Of a stretch of 64,000 bases of DNA, positions 43,808 through 53,033 are shown piece after piece. The DNA lies in NCBI GenBank assembly GCA_018820315.1, contig JAHJOQ010000134.1, positions 1 to 64,000 of the forward strand, given 5' to 3'. This DNA comes from Candidatus Zixiibacteriota bacterium (GTDB taxonomy: Bacteria > Zixibacteria > MSB-5A5 > JAABVY01 > JAHJOQ01). Numbering within the stretch: the stretch's first letter is position 1; every line of letters starts with the position of its first letter. Both the position numbers and the translations under genes were made by a program. The notes below the pieces were generated by a model, which saw only the letters and a program-made list of their open reading frames with translations, searched no databases and was not told the origin of the DNA.

Positions 43808-44638
43808 TTAACTGATATATCTCTCTTTAACCCGAAGCAAGCTCTCATAACACTCCTTTGGTACATTAATAGAACCCAAAGCGGCCCTGTCGGATTTTCG
43901 ACCGTGGCTGTCCGATCCGCCGGTAAATATCATACCGTGATCAGCGGCCATCTTCTTGTATCTCTGTACAGTTCTGTGGTCATGCAGCGGGTATACAGCC
44001 TCGACTCCGTCCAGCCCCTTCTTGGCAAGCGATGGAATGAGGTCGTCTCGACCCAATGTTCCCGGATGCGCCAGTATCGCAACACCGTGAGCTGCATGAA
44101 TCAGTTCTACAGCCTCAACAGGAGTCATGTGGAACTTGGGGACATAAGCCGGGGCGTGGTAGCCGAGATACCGCGCGAATGCTTCATCAAAAGTACGCAC
44201 ATACTCCTCGCTAATCAGTGCATCAGCAACATGTGGCCTGCCGAGAGCGGAATTACCGGCTACTCGCATGACTGTATCCATTGAGAGATCCACTCCGAGC
44301 TCATTCAGGCGCTCGACTATCTTCTGGCCACGAACCAGCCTCTCCTGCTGGAACTCCTCAATTCTTGCGGCCAGCTGGGAACTCTCGCAATCAATCAAGT
44401 ATCCGAGTATGTGCAGCTCTGAGTCATCCACCGCGGTCGACAATTCTACAGCTGGCAGCAGTATAAGTTCCTCATCCGACACGTGCTGCTTCGCCTCTCG
44501 GTACCCCGACAGGGTATCATGATCCGATATTGCAAGGACTCTCAGGCCAGCCTTGATTGCGAGCCGCACCACTTCCTCCGGCGACAGAACGCCGTCGGAA
44601 TGACTCGTATGGACATGTAAATCGGCGAAATTACTCAT
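43808..44638 (-). CDS. PHP-domain phosphoesterase (YciV/RnmB-like), 276 aa
   Basis: Metal-dependent phosphatase of the PHP superfamily. Motif 1 DLHVHTSHSDG, motif 2 ISDHDTLSG, internal LPAVELSTAVDDSELHILGY, motif 3 AILAHPGTLG and motif 4 GGSDSHGRKS are intact. The size fits the 5'-3' exonuclease / 3',5'-nucleoside bisphosphate phosphatase group. It overlaps ftcD by 4 bp, so translation is probably coupled. Exact substrate not certain. Confidence 0.9.
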   Translation of the reverse strand: MSNFADLHVHTSHSDGVLSPEEVVRLAIKAGLRVLAISDHDTLSGYREAKQHVSDEELILLPAVELSTAVDDSELHILGYLIDCESSQLAARIEEFQQERLVRGQKIVERLNELGVDLSMDTVMRVAGNSALGRPHVADALISEEYVRTFDEAFARYLGYHAPAYVPKFHMTPVEAVELIHAAHGVAILAHPGTLGRDDLIPSLAKKGLDGVEAVYPLHDHRTVQRYKKMAADHGMIFTGGSDSHGRKSDRAALGSINVPKECYESLLRVKERYIS

Positions 44639-46167
44639 ATTTTGCTTAGAACAAGATCATAGACAGATTGTGCCGTCCGCTCGGCTTCATTCCTGATCCT
44701 ATCCGCCTCGGTTTCGAGCCGCTTTCTCACAGCCTCATCGTCAATTCCGGGAAGGTTGATTTTCACGTTTAGGAAAGCGCCGAGCACCGCGGAGCGGGCA
44801 TTCAGTGCAGCGCAACCAGCATCCGAAACTGAATTAACATTGCCCTTTTCTGCGGCAACCTGCGCGACCGCCATAACTTCGAGTGACGTCTTCATGACTT
44901 TCAGGGGAACTTCAGCGGCTATGATCGTCGCTTTCTGAATCGCTTCGAGACGCGCTTCTTTCTGCTTATCCGTGTCCTTGGGCAGCTTGCGAGCCGCCAT
45001 AACGGCATCGAAAGCATCAGCGTCTTCCTGAATCAGTTTGTATAGCTCCATCTTCAGATCATCGGCCCTCTTGAGTGTCTCTGACATCTCATCCTGCACA
45101 TCCTGATACTTCTTCTTGCCGAGCGTCAGCCTGCAGACCATGCCGCTGAGCGCTGCTGCAAGAGTACCTGCGCATGCCGACACAGAACCACCGCCCGGTG
45201 CAGGCGATGACGATGCAACCGATTCGACGAAATCGAGAAGCCCTCGCCCCTTGGACTGTGCTTCCATGCTCTTGTTTAGCTTCTCTTCGAGGATTTGATC
45301 TTTCGAAAAGTTCTCCAGTTTCAGGTAGAAGTCGGACACATCGACCAGTGCATCGTTCGGTACAAGACCGATGATTTCAGACGATGTGACGTTGACTCCC
45401 CATCTGTTAGCCTCGGATTTTATCGCCTCGAACACTCGAAATATGGGTGTCTTCTTGTAATGCACAAGATTCATCGAAACCTGTGCTTGATGACGTTCCT
45501 TTATCTCGAATCCGAGCGCTTTGCAGTACATGAAACCGCCTGATTGCGATCTGATAGCCTTCGCTATGCGCTTCGCAACGCTGACATGAGGCGTGTCGAG
45601 ATAGACATTGTATGCAACAAGGGGAAGTCTGACGCCGACTGCTGTAGCGCCTGCTTTGATGTTCATCTTCGCAGGTCCAAAATCGGGTACGCGATCAGGA
45701 TTAGTCTCGATTTCGTCTCTGATACCTTCGTACTGCCCTCTCCTCACGTCAGCGAGATTGACTCTCTCAGGTCTCGAAGCAGCAAGTTCGTAGAGGTAGA
45801 CGGGTATATTCAGCTCCGTTCCGACGCGCTCCCCAACCTGCTTGGCTAATTCGATGCACTCCTCGGTGGTTACCTCCGAAATTGGCACAAAGGGGCACAC
45901 ATCGGTGGCGCCCATACGTGGATGCTCGCCTGTATGGGTCGACAAATCAAGCACTTCGGAGGCTTTCTTTATCCCCCTGAAGGCCGCCTCGGCTGCTGCC
46001 TGAGGCTCGCCGACATAAGTCACGACAGCGCGATTGTGGTCAGAATCCATCTCCTTGTCGAGAAGGACCACACCTTCGACCGAGAGTATTGCATCGATTA
46101 TTTCATCGAGCACTTCGGGGCGACGCCCCTCCGAGAAATTGGGAATCACCTCTACAAGTTTCGCCAT
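44635..46167 (-). CDS. ftcD: Glutamate formimidoyltransferase / formimidoyl-THF cyclodeaminase fusion, 510 aa
   Basis: Bifunctional enzyme of histidine degradation feeding one-carbon units into tetrahydrofolate. Residues 1-300 are the transferase: VEVIPNFSEGRRPEVLDEII, DHNRAVVTYVG and HTGEHPRMGATDVCPFVPI. Residues from about 310 are the cyclodeaminase: LLDFVESVASSSPAPGGGSV then SACAGTLAAALSGMVCRLT. The two activities are fused as in mammalian FTCD and some bacteria. No other hut genes are in the window. First gene of a seven-gene unit. Promoter at 46324-46352. Confidence 0.94.
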   Translation of the reverse strand: MAKLVEVIPNFSEGRRPEVLDEIIDAILSVEGVVLLDKEMDSDHNRAVVTYVGEPQAAAEAAFRGIKKASEVLDLSTHTGEHPRMGATDVCPFVPISEVTTEECIELAKQVGERVGTELNIPVYLYELAASRPERVNLADVRRGQYEGIRDEIETNPDRVPDFGPAKMNIKAGATAVGVRLPLVAYNVYLDTPHVSVAKRIAKAIRSQSGGFMYCKALGFEIKERHQAQVSMNLVHYKKTPIFRVFEAIKSEANRWGVNVTSSEIIGLVPNDALVDVSDFYLKLENFSKDQILEEKLNKSMEAQSKGRGLLDFVESVASSSPAPGGGSVSACAGTLAAALSGMVCRLTLGKKKYQDVQDEMSETLKRADDLKMELYKLIQEDADAFDAVMAARKLPKDTDKQKEARLEAIQKATIIAAEVPLKVMKTSLEVMAVAQVAAEKGNVNSVSDAGCAALNARSAVLGAFLNVKINLPGIDDEAVRKRLETEADRIRNEAERTAQSVYDLVLSKI

Positions 46168-46323
46168 TGTGATTATCCTATTCTGCTAAGTTGCGTCTCA
46201 AGAGCAAAGACATTAATATCCATATATCTATTCTCAAGGTTTCCGCGAGAGGGGTGAACGCCGAACGCTCCGCCCCAATCCAAGGCTTCCTCATCCTTTA
46301 CAGGTATGGAAGCCAAGTTAGCG

Positions 46324-46352
46324 AATATAGCAATTAGCAGCAAGACTGTCAA
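46324..46352 (-). promoter_or_regulatory. Promoter of the ftcD operon
   Basis: On the minus strand TTGACA (46347-46352), 17-bp spacer, TATATT (46324-46329). The leader to ftcD is about 150 nt. The downstream genes are contiguous to 37312. Confidence 0.65.
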
Positions 46353-46423
46353 AGTCTTTAGGAGGAAATTCAGAACAGAACCGGGCTTATTCCTTGCGGA
46401 ATCTGACCGGCACCAATCGCATT

Positions 46424-46819
46424 TCAGTTGCACTTACTCTTCGTTACTTTCTCGACCAGCTCAGCCCCTTTGGATATCTTCATCCATGTTCTTTCCGATG
46501 TCAGAACCAGCATCAATGCGCCAAATATCAGGAAATAGGCTCCCCCGAGGCAAACTGTGATGATGCCGACAGTCTGCAGGCTCCATCCAGCCAGGATGAA
46601 AACACCGACATGCAGCGCAACAAATCCGACTATAAGCATCATCAACGCGGCCATCAGCAGTATCAGCCTCAGTACCGACTTCCGTGCCGCATCGATGGCC
46701 TTCAGGTAGACCGAGACGCCCTTGATCAATAGCAGATCGAAGGACCCCGTCTGGAAGCTCCGCTTCAAGAAGGACTCCCACAGAACTGATCTGATGAGCG
46801 ATTTTACGAATTCAAGCAC
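46424..46819 (-). CDS. Small membrane protein, YqjE/phage-holin-3-like, 131 aa
   Basis: Two central hydrophobic helices (SVLRLILLMAALMMLIVGFV and VGIITVCLGGAYFLIFGALM) flanked by charged ends fit the YqjE-type family often found beside ElaB/YqjD (DUF883) proteins. Here it follows such a gene without any gap, and that pairing is the main support. Inner membrane. Function unknown. Confidence 0.6.
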   Translation of the reverse strand: MLEFVKSLIRSVLWESFLKRSFQTGSFDLLLIKGVSVYLKAIDAARKSVLRLILLMAALMMLIVGFVALHVGVFILAGWSLQTVGIITVCLGGAYFLIFGALMLVLTSERTWMKISKGAELVEKVTKSKCN

Positions 46820-47137
46820 TTAGGAGCTCTTTTTCCCCATAATGTATCCGAGCAGAAGCGCACCTACTGCCGCGCCACCGATATACGGCCATGGATTGCG
46901 ATGAACCTCCTGATCGACAGCGCCCGAGACTTCCTTGATCTTCTCCGCGCTGGCATCCTTAGCCTTTTTCAGCGCCTCGGCAACCTGCTCTTCGCTGGAA
47001 AAAAAGACATCCCTCACATTCTTGTACTTGTTAGCAACCAGGCCTTTGAGTTCGGCTTTCTTGTCCTTGGCGGCCTCTTCGAGAAGTTGCAGTGCTTCAC
47101 TGATCTTCTCGGAGCTTGGTTTTGTTTGGTCCGTCAC
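46820..47137 (-). CDS. ElaB/YqjD (DUF883)-like membrane-anchored protein, 105 aa
   Basis: A long amphipathic, coiled-coil-prone helix rich in Lys, Glu and Ala (residues 5-75) is followed by HRNPWPYIGGAAVGALLLGY and a basic tail KKSS. The single C-terminal helix plus the NPW motif is typical of ElaB/YqjD, which in E. coli bind ribosomes at the membrane in stationary phase. It pairs with the next gene in a yqjDE-like arrangement. Confidence 0.75.
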   Translation of the reverse strand: MTDQTKPSSEKISEALQLLEEAAKDKKAELKGLVANKYKNVRDVFFSSEEQVAEALKKAKDASAEKIKEVSGAVDQEVHRNPWPYIGGAAVGALLLGYIMGKKSS

Positions 47138-47298
47138 AGCGTATCTCCTTTTGTGTCGAATGTTTACTTACATTCAGCTCACCTATAGGTGCAGGGGCGC
47201 TATTTCGGAACAACCCCCTCCCCTACAAGTGTATTCGTCATTTACTGACGGATTGTTAGCGATAATCTGTTGCGGCAGTAGAATTCAGCGCTGCCGCT

Positions 47299-48255
47299 CT
47301 ATGTCTTTGAAGCTCCCTCCTTTATAGCTCCCAACAGGAGTGGAATCATGATTTCGTGATGACCTGCAAAATCGTACCCGACAGCTCCAAGTTTCTGCGG
47401 CCTGCTAACAACATTCACTGCGGGACGGTATTGATGAATCATATCGAAATTGGCAGTCGTGAACCCGCTGAGGGATTGATCGAGGTTTTTGGCGACCGAA
47501 AGAGCTTTGAGGAAGACTTCCGGCATGGTAACAGCCGATCCGATGTTCAGCACAACCCCTCCACCCCCAATATCAGCTACTGAGCTGCACAATACCCGAA
47601 AATCGAGCTGCGAGCCTCTCCCTGCCTTTGCGCCGTCATATTCGGGATGTTGACAGACAATGTCGGTTCCTACAGATATGTGCAGTGTATATGGCGCGTC
47701 ATTAGCGTACCAATTGTAGGCAATCGAGTATTCCGCGAAAGGGGGCTTTTCGTCCGCAATCATAACACCCGCAGCCTCTCCGAGACCCATCTGGCGCTCG
47801 TCTGCAATCGAGAGGACCTTCGCAAAGAGCTGGGCAGTCTCCCTGACCATTCCGAATGACCCATCCTGCAAGTTCTCTTCTACATCTTCCGATGTTGACC
47901 CGAAGAATGCGATTTCCAAATCATGGATCAAGCCTGCGCCGTTGGTCGCAAAATGAATGTTCGGATAGAACTTAAGAAAATCTATGAAAATCGGTGAAAG
48001 TCCTACTTTGAGCGTATGTGCTCCCGACATTAAGATAATCGGCCTATTTGCACCTATGGCGATGACGCAGCGCTCCACCAGGCTCCTCAAATCGTTCGCC
48101 TTCAGGAATTGCGGCAGAGAGTCGAGGTAGGCAAGCAGACCTCCCCCTGCTGGATCGGAAGGCTTGCCGAATCGATCAGTCGCCACCTTGCTTCGGCGTT
48201 CCTGTATGGAGTATCGATTGACCTTGCCTAAGTCTATCTTCTGGAACTTGGACAC
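47299..48255 (-). CDS. Conserved protein of uncertain function, possibly deoxyhypusine-synthase-like, 318 aa
   Basis: Not firmly recognised. The sequence holds a glycine-rich NAD-type region (FATNGAGLIHDLEIAFFGST then SEDVEENLQDGSFGM), PIILMSGAHTLKVGLSP, YTLHISVGTDIVCQHPEYDG, and VADIGGGGVVLNIGSAVTMP. NGAG-x2-HD and the GGGGV motif recall deoxyhypusine-synthase relatives, but the catalytic-lysine motif of true synthases was not found. Cytosolic, no signal peptide. Monocistronic. The assignment is a memory-based guess. Confidence 0.45.
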   Translation of the reverse strand: MSKFQKIDLGKVNRYSIQERRSKVATDRFGKPSDPAGGGLLAYLDSLPQFLKANDLRSLVERCVIAIGANRPIILMSGAHTLKVGLSPIFIDFLKFYPNIHFATNGAGLIHDLEIAFFGSTSEDVEENLQDGSFGMVRETAQLFAKVLSIADERQMGLGEAAGVMIADEKPPFAEYSIAYNWYANDAPYTLHISVGTDIVCQHPEYDGAKAGRGSQLDFRVLCSSVADIGGGGVVLNIGSAVTMPEVFLKALSVAKNLDQSLSGFTTANFDMIHQYRPAVNVVSRPQKLGAVGYDFAGHHEIMIPLLLGAIKEGASKT

Positions 48256-48324
48256 GCGAGGATATTACGAAATCGCGTCGCATAATGCAAGCTAAACCGA
48301 CAGCCGGATGCTCATTCAAACGAC

Positions 48325-48353
48325 TTGCGCAACACACATCAATTTCGTAAATT
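48325..48353 (+). promoter_or_regulatory. Possible promoter of the acyl-CoA dehydrogenase gene
   Basis: TTGCGC (48325-48330), 17-bp spacer, TAAATT (48348-48353), 41 bp before the ATG. The -35 box is only a partial match. Confidence 0.35.
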
Positions 48354-48394
48354 TTCGCCTAATAGGAAAGTAACAGCGAATTTAAGGAGAAGTA

Positions 48395-49540
48395 ATGCCC
48401 TTTAACGTTAAACCGGATGATCAACAGCCCATCAGAGATCTTGTCGGAGAGATCGGTCCGGAAATCCAGAAGCTCGGATATGAATGGGATCGCAAACCTG
48501 ACGGTTTTGCGTTCGACATATTCAAGATACTGGCGGCCAAGGGACTGGTCGGATTCAATATGCCGAAGGAATACGGCGGCGGCGGACACGGCGCCTTGGA
48601 ATACGCGACTATGATCGAAACAGTCGCCTACTACGACGCCCCCTCTTCCCTGCTGGCAGCAGTTTCGCAGCTCGCGGTTGACCCGATATCGAGAGTCGGT
48701 ACAGATAAGCAGAAGAGGGCTATTATACCGAAGTCCGCAACCGGTGAACTGATCCCCGCATTCGCTCTCACGGAACCGAATGCCGGCTCAGACGCAGCTA
48801 ATCAGAGTACTATAGCCGAATCTGATGGTGACAACTACGTGATTAACGGCGAGAAGATATTCATCATGCACGGCGACGTCGCGGATGTAGGTGTCGTCTT
48901 TGCCAAAATTCAGGAAGAAGGCGTGCGCGACAAAGTATCGGCGATGCTCGTCGATCTCAAGCAGAGTGGCGTGCGGGCCGAGACCCTCAAGCAAAAGATA
49001 GGCATGAAATATGCCACTACCGGGCGGCTCTGGTTCAAGGATGTCAAGGTTCCCAAGGAGAACCTTCTCGGTGAGCCGGGCGAAGGCTTCAAGTATGCCA
49101 AGATGGCACTCGACGGCGCTCGCATTGGCATCGCCGCGCAGTCGACAGGCATTGCCCAGAGAGCGCTCGATGAAGCTGTGAAGTATGCCAGGGGGCGAAT
49201 CGCATTCGGTTCTCCGATTGCGAAGCTCCAGGCCATCCAGTGGATGATCGCTGATATGTCAACTAAGACCGAGGCAGCCAGATTGCTAACCTATAAGGCT
49301 GCTGAATTGCAGGATGCTGGTGCTCGATTCAGCCTCGAAGCCGCGCAGGCGAAGCTTTTCGCCGCTGAAGCTGCGAATTTCTGTGTCGACAGAGCGATGC
49401 AGATACATTCCGGCTACGGCTATATTGGTGAATTCTCACCGATCGAGAAGCTTTACCGCGATCAGCGCGTGGCTGAGATATTTGAAGGAACTTCGGAAGT
49501 CCAGCGACTCGTTATTGCAGGCAATGTCCTTAGAGGATAA
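48395..49540 (+). CDS. Acyl-CoA dehydrogenase, 381 aa
   Basis: FAD enzyme introducing the alpha-beta double bond in an acyl-CoA. Family signatures are FALTEPNAGSDAANQSTIAE, GRLWFKDVKVPKENLLGEPG, and the C-terminal QIHSGYGYIGEFSPIEKLYR then DQRVAEIFEGTSEVQRLVIA, with the catalytic Glu in the EGTSE region. The length is typical for short-chain or general acyl-CoA dehydrogenases. AAGGAG lies 5 bp upstream. With the downstream carboxyltransferase it suggests short- or odd-chain acyl-CoA oxidation. A terminator hairpin follows at once. Confidence 0.93.
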   Translation: MPFNVKPDDQQPIRDLVGEIGPEIQKLGYEWDRKPDGFAFDIFKILAAKGLVGFNMPKEYGGGGHGALEYATMIETVAYYDAPSSLLAAVSQLAVDPISRVGTDKQKRAIIPKSATGELIPAFALTEPNAGSDAANQSTIAESDGDNYVINGEKIFIMHGDVADVGVVFAKIQEEGVRDKVSAMLVDLKQSGVRAETLKQKIGMKYATTGRLWFKDVKVPKENLLGEPGEGFKYAKMALDGARIGIAAQSTGIAQRALDEAVKYARGRIAFGSPIAKLQAIQWMIADMSTKTEAARLLTYKAAELQDAGARFSLEAAQAKLFAAEAANFCVDRAMQIHSGYGYIGEFSPIEKLYRDQRVAEIFEGTSEVQRLVIAGNVLRG

Positions 49541-49553
49541 AAGCTGACTCAAG

Positions 49554-49589
49554 ACGCTGCCGGCTCGATTGAATCGGCAGCGTTTTCTT
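49554..49589 (+). terminator. Rho-independent terminator
   Basis: Perfect 9-bp stem ACGCTGCCG (49554-49562) and CGGCAGCGT (49575-49583), then TTTCTT. It separates acyl-CoA dehydrogenase from the MBL hydrolase gene. Confidence 0.85.
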
Positions 49590-49640
49590 ATGTCCACAAT
49601 TTCAGGATTTTTGCGCGTGAATGCAGAGAAACCGCATCTC

Positions 49641-50552
49641 ATGACCAAACTTGCGCTCGGCGACCTGGAGCTATTTTCGTTCGTCGAGAACAGATCATAT
49701 ATCGATGGTGGTTCGATATACGGCGTCATTCCCAAGAAGCTATGGTCGAAACTGACCCCGTGCGATGAGAACAATCTTGTGCCGCTTGACATGAACATCA
49801 TTCTAATCAAGGCTCATGGCAAATGCATCATGGTCGATTGCGGGCTCGGGGATGTGCTTACTGATCGGGAACGAAAGCTATACGGTTGCACTGCCCCATC
49901 CCGTCTTGACGAATCACTAACGAGGCTTGGTCTCTCTTCTGACAGGATCGACATCGTAATTCCGACCCATCTGCATCTCGATCACGTGGGCGGCACATTT
50001 GCTCTTGACGACAACGGCGATGTTACTCCGAAATTTCCCAATGCACGGCATCTCATCAGAAAACAAGAATGGGATGTCGCCATGAATCCGGATGATCGCT
50101 CGAGAGCAGCATATCCGTCTGATAATCTGCGCTGCCTCCAAGATGCAGGATTGATCGAATTCGTCGATTCTGATACTGAAGTTCTCGGCGGCATAAAGCT
50201 CGTGCTGACAGGCGGTCACACAGCCGGACATCAGGCAACCGTCATCACATCCGGCGATCAGAATGTCGTCTGCTGCGCTGATATGATCCCTACGACCGGC
50301 CATCTGCGCCCGGAATATATTGCATCATCAGACCTCTTTCCACTTGACACGCTGGCTTACAAAAAGAAATTATTAGATAAGATCGTTGACAGAAATTGGA
50401 TCGTGGCATTTGACCATGACCTTGAATACAAATTTGCGAAGCTCAAGCGCGATGGCAGGAATGTAATCCCCGAAAAAGTTGGGGAGCCGTTCCTGGCTGT
50501 TCTCAAGACTTGTGAGGAAAACAGAACCGATTCACATAACGCGACAGGATAA
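49641..50552 (+). CDS. MBL-fold metallo-hydrolase, 303 aa
   Basis: Zinc hydrolase of the metallo-beta-lactamase superfamily. Ligand motif [13 protein letters not shown], then [12 protein letters not shown] and FDHDLE supply the remaining metal ligands. The N-terminus [20 protein letters not shown] is typical for the start of this subgroup, so ATG 49641 was chosen. Upstream in-frame starts (49569, 49590) fall within or against the terminator. The next gene follows after 5 bp. Substrate unknown, possibly a CoA thioester or lactone given the neighbours (inference). Confidence 0.85.
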   Translation: MTKLALGDLELFSFVENRSYIDGGSIYGVIPKKLWSKLTPCDENNLVPLDMNIILIKAHGKCIMVDCGLGDVLTDRERKLYGCTAPSRLDESLTRLGLSSDRIDIVIPTHLHLDHVGGTFALDDNGDVTPKFPNARHLIRKQEWDVAMNPDDRSRAAYPSDNLRCLQDAGLIEFVDSDTEVLGGIKLVLTGGHTAGHQATVITSGDQNVVCCADMIPTTGHLRPEYIASSDLFPLDTLAYKKKLLDKIVDRNWIVAFDHDLEYKFAKLKRDGRNVIPEKVGEPFLAVLKTCEENRTDSHNATG

Positions 50553-50557
50553 TATCG

Positions 50558-52108
50558 ATGTCAATAGAGGAAAAACTCGAGAGGCTGCGGCAGAAGCAGG
50601 AACAGGCGCGACTCGGCGGTGGCGAGAAGCGAATCGAGGCACAACATGAAAAAGGCAAGCTGACCGCCCGCGAACGTCTCGACCTGCTGCTCGACAAAGG
50701 AACATTCGAAGAATTCGATATGTTCGTCACGCACCGCTCACGTGCGTTCGGCCTCGACAAGCAGGAATATCTCGGTGACGGCGTCGTCACTGGCTGCGGC
50801 CTTATCAACGGCAGAATGACATTCGTATTCTCGCAGGATTTCACCGTGTTCGGCGGCTCTCTCGCAGAGGCTCACGCCGAAAAAATATGCAAGATCATGG
50901 ATATGGCTATGAAAGTCGGCGCACCCGTTGTCGGTCTCAACGATTCCGGGGGCGCGAGGATTCAGGAGGGCGTAGTATCGCTCGGCGGTTATGCCGACAT
51001 CTTTTTGCGTAACACGCTCGCGTCCGGAGTCGTGCCGCAGATTTCGGTCGTGCTTGGACCATGCGCGGGTGGCGCGGTCTACTCTCCCGCCATCACCGAT
51101 TTCATTCTGATGACGCGTGGGACGTCGTATATGTTCGTGACGGGACCGAACGTCGTCAAGACGGTAACTCACGAAGAAGTTACGTACGAAGAACTCGGAG
51201 GAGCGACGACTCATGCCTCCAAATCCGGCATTGCGCATTTCGTCGGCAATAATGAAGCGGAAACTCTGCTGCTGACACGCAAGCTTCTCTCATTTATGCC
51301 GCAAAACAATGTGGATGATCCGCCATTCAAAGAAACGACCGATCCGCACGATCGAGAAGACCCTGAGCTGAATCATATTGTGCCGGATGATCCGAACAAG
51401 CCGTATGACATCAAAGAAGTCATCACGCGTGTGGTCGACGAGGGGGAATTCCTTGAGGTGATGCCGGAATGGGCGGAGAATATCGTGATCGGATTTTCGC
51501 GTCTCGGCGGGCGTTCGATTGGCATTATTGCGAATCAGCCCGCGGCGCTTGCGGGTGTGCTCGATATCAATTCATCCGATAAGGCGGCGCGGTTCATACG
51601 ATTCTGCGATGCGTTCAATATTCCGATTGTCACGTTCGAGGATGTCCCCGGATTCCTTCCCGGAACCACGCAGGAGTTCGGCGGGATTATCAGGCATGGC
51701 GCGAAGCTTCTCTATGCATACTGCGAGGCGACTGTGCCGAAAGTGACGGTTATCACGCGCAAGGCGTACGGCGGCGCGTACGATGTCATGAATTCGAAAC
51801 ATGTGCGTGGCGACATGAACTATGGCTGGCCGACTGCGGAGATCGCTGTGATGGGTCCCAAAGGTGCGGTTGAGATCATATTCAAGAAAGAGATCGCGAA
51901 AGCGAAAGACCCTGAGAAGGCACTGCAGGAGAAGATCGAGGAGTTCAGGGAGAAGTTCGCGAATCCATACACGGCGGCCGAGCGCGGCTATCTCGATGAT
52001 GTGATCGAACCGAAGACAACGCGCCCGCGTCTGATCCGCGCACTCAACATGCTCGACACCAAACGCGACACCAACCCACCGAAGAAGCACGGGAATATAC
52101 CATTGTAG
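50558..52108 (+). CDS. Acyl-CoA carboxyltransferase (methylmalonyl-CoA decarboxylase alpha / propionyl-CoA carboxylase beta), 516 aa
   Basis: Carboxyltransferase subunit of a biotin-dependent acyl-CoA carboxylase or decarboxylase. Crotonase-type halves are clear: [60 protein letters not shown], then [20 protein letters not shown] and [19 protein letters not shown]. The length matches PccB/MmdA. The biotin carboxyl carrier and carboxylase or pump subunits are not in the window, so the direction is undecided. Together with the B12 subunit at 56963 it points to propionate/methylmalonyl-CoA metabolism. Confidence 0.93.
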   Translation: MSIEEKLERLRQKQEQARLGGGEKRIEAQHEKGKLTARERLDLLLDKGTFEEFDMFVTHRSRAFGLDKQEYLGDGVVTGCGLINGRMTFVFSQDFTVFGGSLAEAHAEKICKIMDMAMKVGAPVVGLNDSGGARIQEGVVSLGGYADIFLRNTLASGVVPQISVVLGPCAGGAVYSPAITDFILMTRGTSYMFVTGPNVVKTVTHEEVTYEELGGATTHASKSGIAHFVGNNEAETLLLTRKLLSFMPQNNVDDPPFKETTDPHDREDPELNHIVPDDPNKPYDIKEVITRVVDEGEFLEVMPEWAENIVIGFSRLGGRSIGIIANQPAALAGVLDINSSDKAARFIRFCDAFNIPIVTFEDVPGFLPGTTQEFGGIIRHGAKLLYAYCEATVPKVTVITRKAYGGAYDVMNSKHVRGDMNYGWPTAEIAVMGPKGAVEIIFKKEIAKAKDPEKALQEKIEEFREKFANPYTAAERGYLDDVIEPKTTRPRLIRALNMLDTKRDTNPPKKHGNIPL

Positions 52109-52192
52109 TTAATCCTGTAGGGCAGCGATCCGAAGTCACGCACGGCGTGACGGAGTGATCCTGCCTATTGCTTTTGGATGATCGTAATGATA

Positions 52193-52219
52193 GTCAGGAT
52201 CGCAGGGATCCTGACCTAC
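52193..52219. repeat. REP-like palindrome, family A, copy 1
   Basis: GTCAGGATC (52193-52201), a 5-nt loop, GATCCTGAC (52207-52215), then CTAC. The same 27-nt unit recurs at 53034-53060 and, inverted, at 52478-52504. An imperfect relative is at 52118-52168. Confidence 0.85.
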
Positions 52220-52257
52220 GGAACTGGTAAGACATTTCAAAATGGGAGGAAGACGAA

Positions 52258-52464
52258 GTGGAGAACATTGTGCCTAATCTGATATACGTGGCTGCCGGAG
52301 CGATCGTGGGTTTCATTGCCACCTACCTTCAAGAGCGGAGGAAAGAGAAGAATGCCACGAAGCAGCAGGAGAAACTCGATCATGCTTGGCTTGAACTCAT
52401 CAGATCGGACATCCAGCAGACCTCAGAGCTGCTAGGAGTCTGTCGGAATACCTCTGCTTTTTGA
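52258..52464 (+). CDS. Short membrane-anchored protein fragment, 68 aa
   Basis: Not recognised. It starts with GTG after GGGAGG. One N-terminal transmembrane helix (NLIYVAAGAIVGFIATYL) is followed by a charged stretch, QERRKEKNATKQQEK, and a short helical tail. The frame ends just before an REP-like palindrome (52478) and after another (52193), so it may be the remaining 5' part of a longer gene cut by repeat or transposase activity. Confidence 0.35.
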   Translation: MENIVPNLIYVAAGAIVGFIATYLQERRKEKNATKQQEKLDHAWLELIRSDIQQTSELLGVCRNTSAF

Positions 52465-52477
52465 TTTTATCAGCTCC

Positions 52478-52504
52478 GTAGGTCAGGATCCCTGCGATCC
52501 TGAC
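52478..52504. repeat. REP-like palindrome, family A, copy 2 (inverted)
   Basis: Reverse complement of the unit at 52193 and 53034. It lies 8 bp beyond the stop codon of the transposase gene and forms its left bracket. Confidence 0.88.
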
Positions 52505-52512
52505 TATTGATA

Positions 52513-53016
52513 TCATTCTCCAAACTCACCGACATATCTCAACTTCTTTAATTGTCCCCAATCTGTGGCGTACACGCCCTCGCGAGCATACTTATGAATT
52601 GACGACTGCTTCCAATTGAACGGACTCGTCGCCAATCCGTGCTTGACCGGATTGTAATGAATATAATCAATATGCCTGTTTAAATCCACCTGATCTCTTA
52701 TGACATGATCCCAAAACCTGTGCTGCCACACGCGGCCTCCGCGCATGTGTTCCTGCTTGCGATATGTCGATGCAAACGAGAGCTTGATGCGATGCATAAT
52801 ATCCGAGATATTCTCCGACCCTGTCTCCACGATCATGTGGAAATGGTCAGGCATGATGACCCAAGCGATAAGCTCGCTATTTGAGAGACCAAGCATTCTC
52901 TGTATTGCCGACACGAGAATCTCGGCGTTATCGGTCAGAATCGGTTTTCTCTCGTATGTGACATTAGTGACAAAGAAAACATTCCCATCATTATAGAATC
53001 GTCGCAGTTTCGACAT
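52513..53016 (-). CDS. REP-associated tyrosine transposase (RAYT, IS200-like), 167 aa
   Basis: Y1 HUH-family single-strand transposase linked to REP elements. The start FYNDGNVFFVTNVTYERKPI is typical. The HUH motif is in IMPDHFHMIVE. The tyrosine region is VWQHRFWDHVIRDQ, then DYIHYNPVKHGL. The length is normal and the frame intact. Identical palindromes in opposite orientation flank it within 20 bp on both sides, as expected for RAYT loci. It may move or copy the family A palindromes. Confidence 0.92.
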   Translation of the reverse strand: MSKLRRFYNDGNVFFVTNVTYERKPILTDNAEILVSAIQRMLGLSNSELIAWVIMPDHFHMIVETGSENISDIMHRIKLSFASTYRKQEHMRGGRVWQHRFWDHVIRDQVDLNRHIDYIHYNPVKHGLATSPFNWKQSSIHKYAREGVYATDWGQLKKLRYVGEFGE

Positions 53017-53033
53017 GCCGCCTCTTTTGATAT

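Noticed and set aside
46173-46433. 86-codon minus-strand frame with a hydrophobic stretch before ftcD
   Set aside because: The hydrophobic part coincides with the TTGACA-N17-TATATT promoter of the ftcD operon. The start is a GTG overlapping the preceding gene, without a Shine-Dalgarno sequence.
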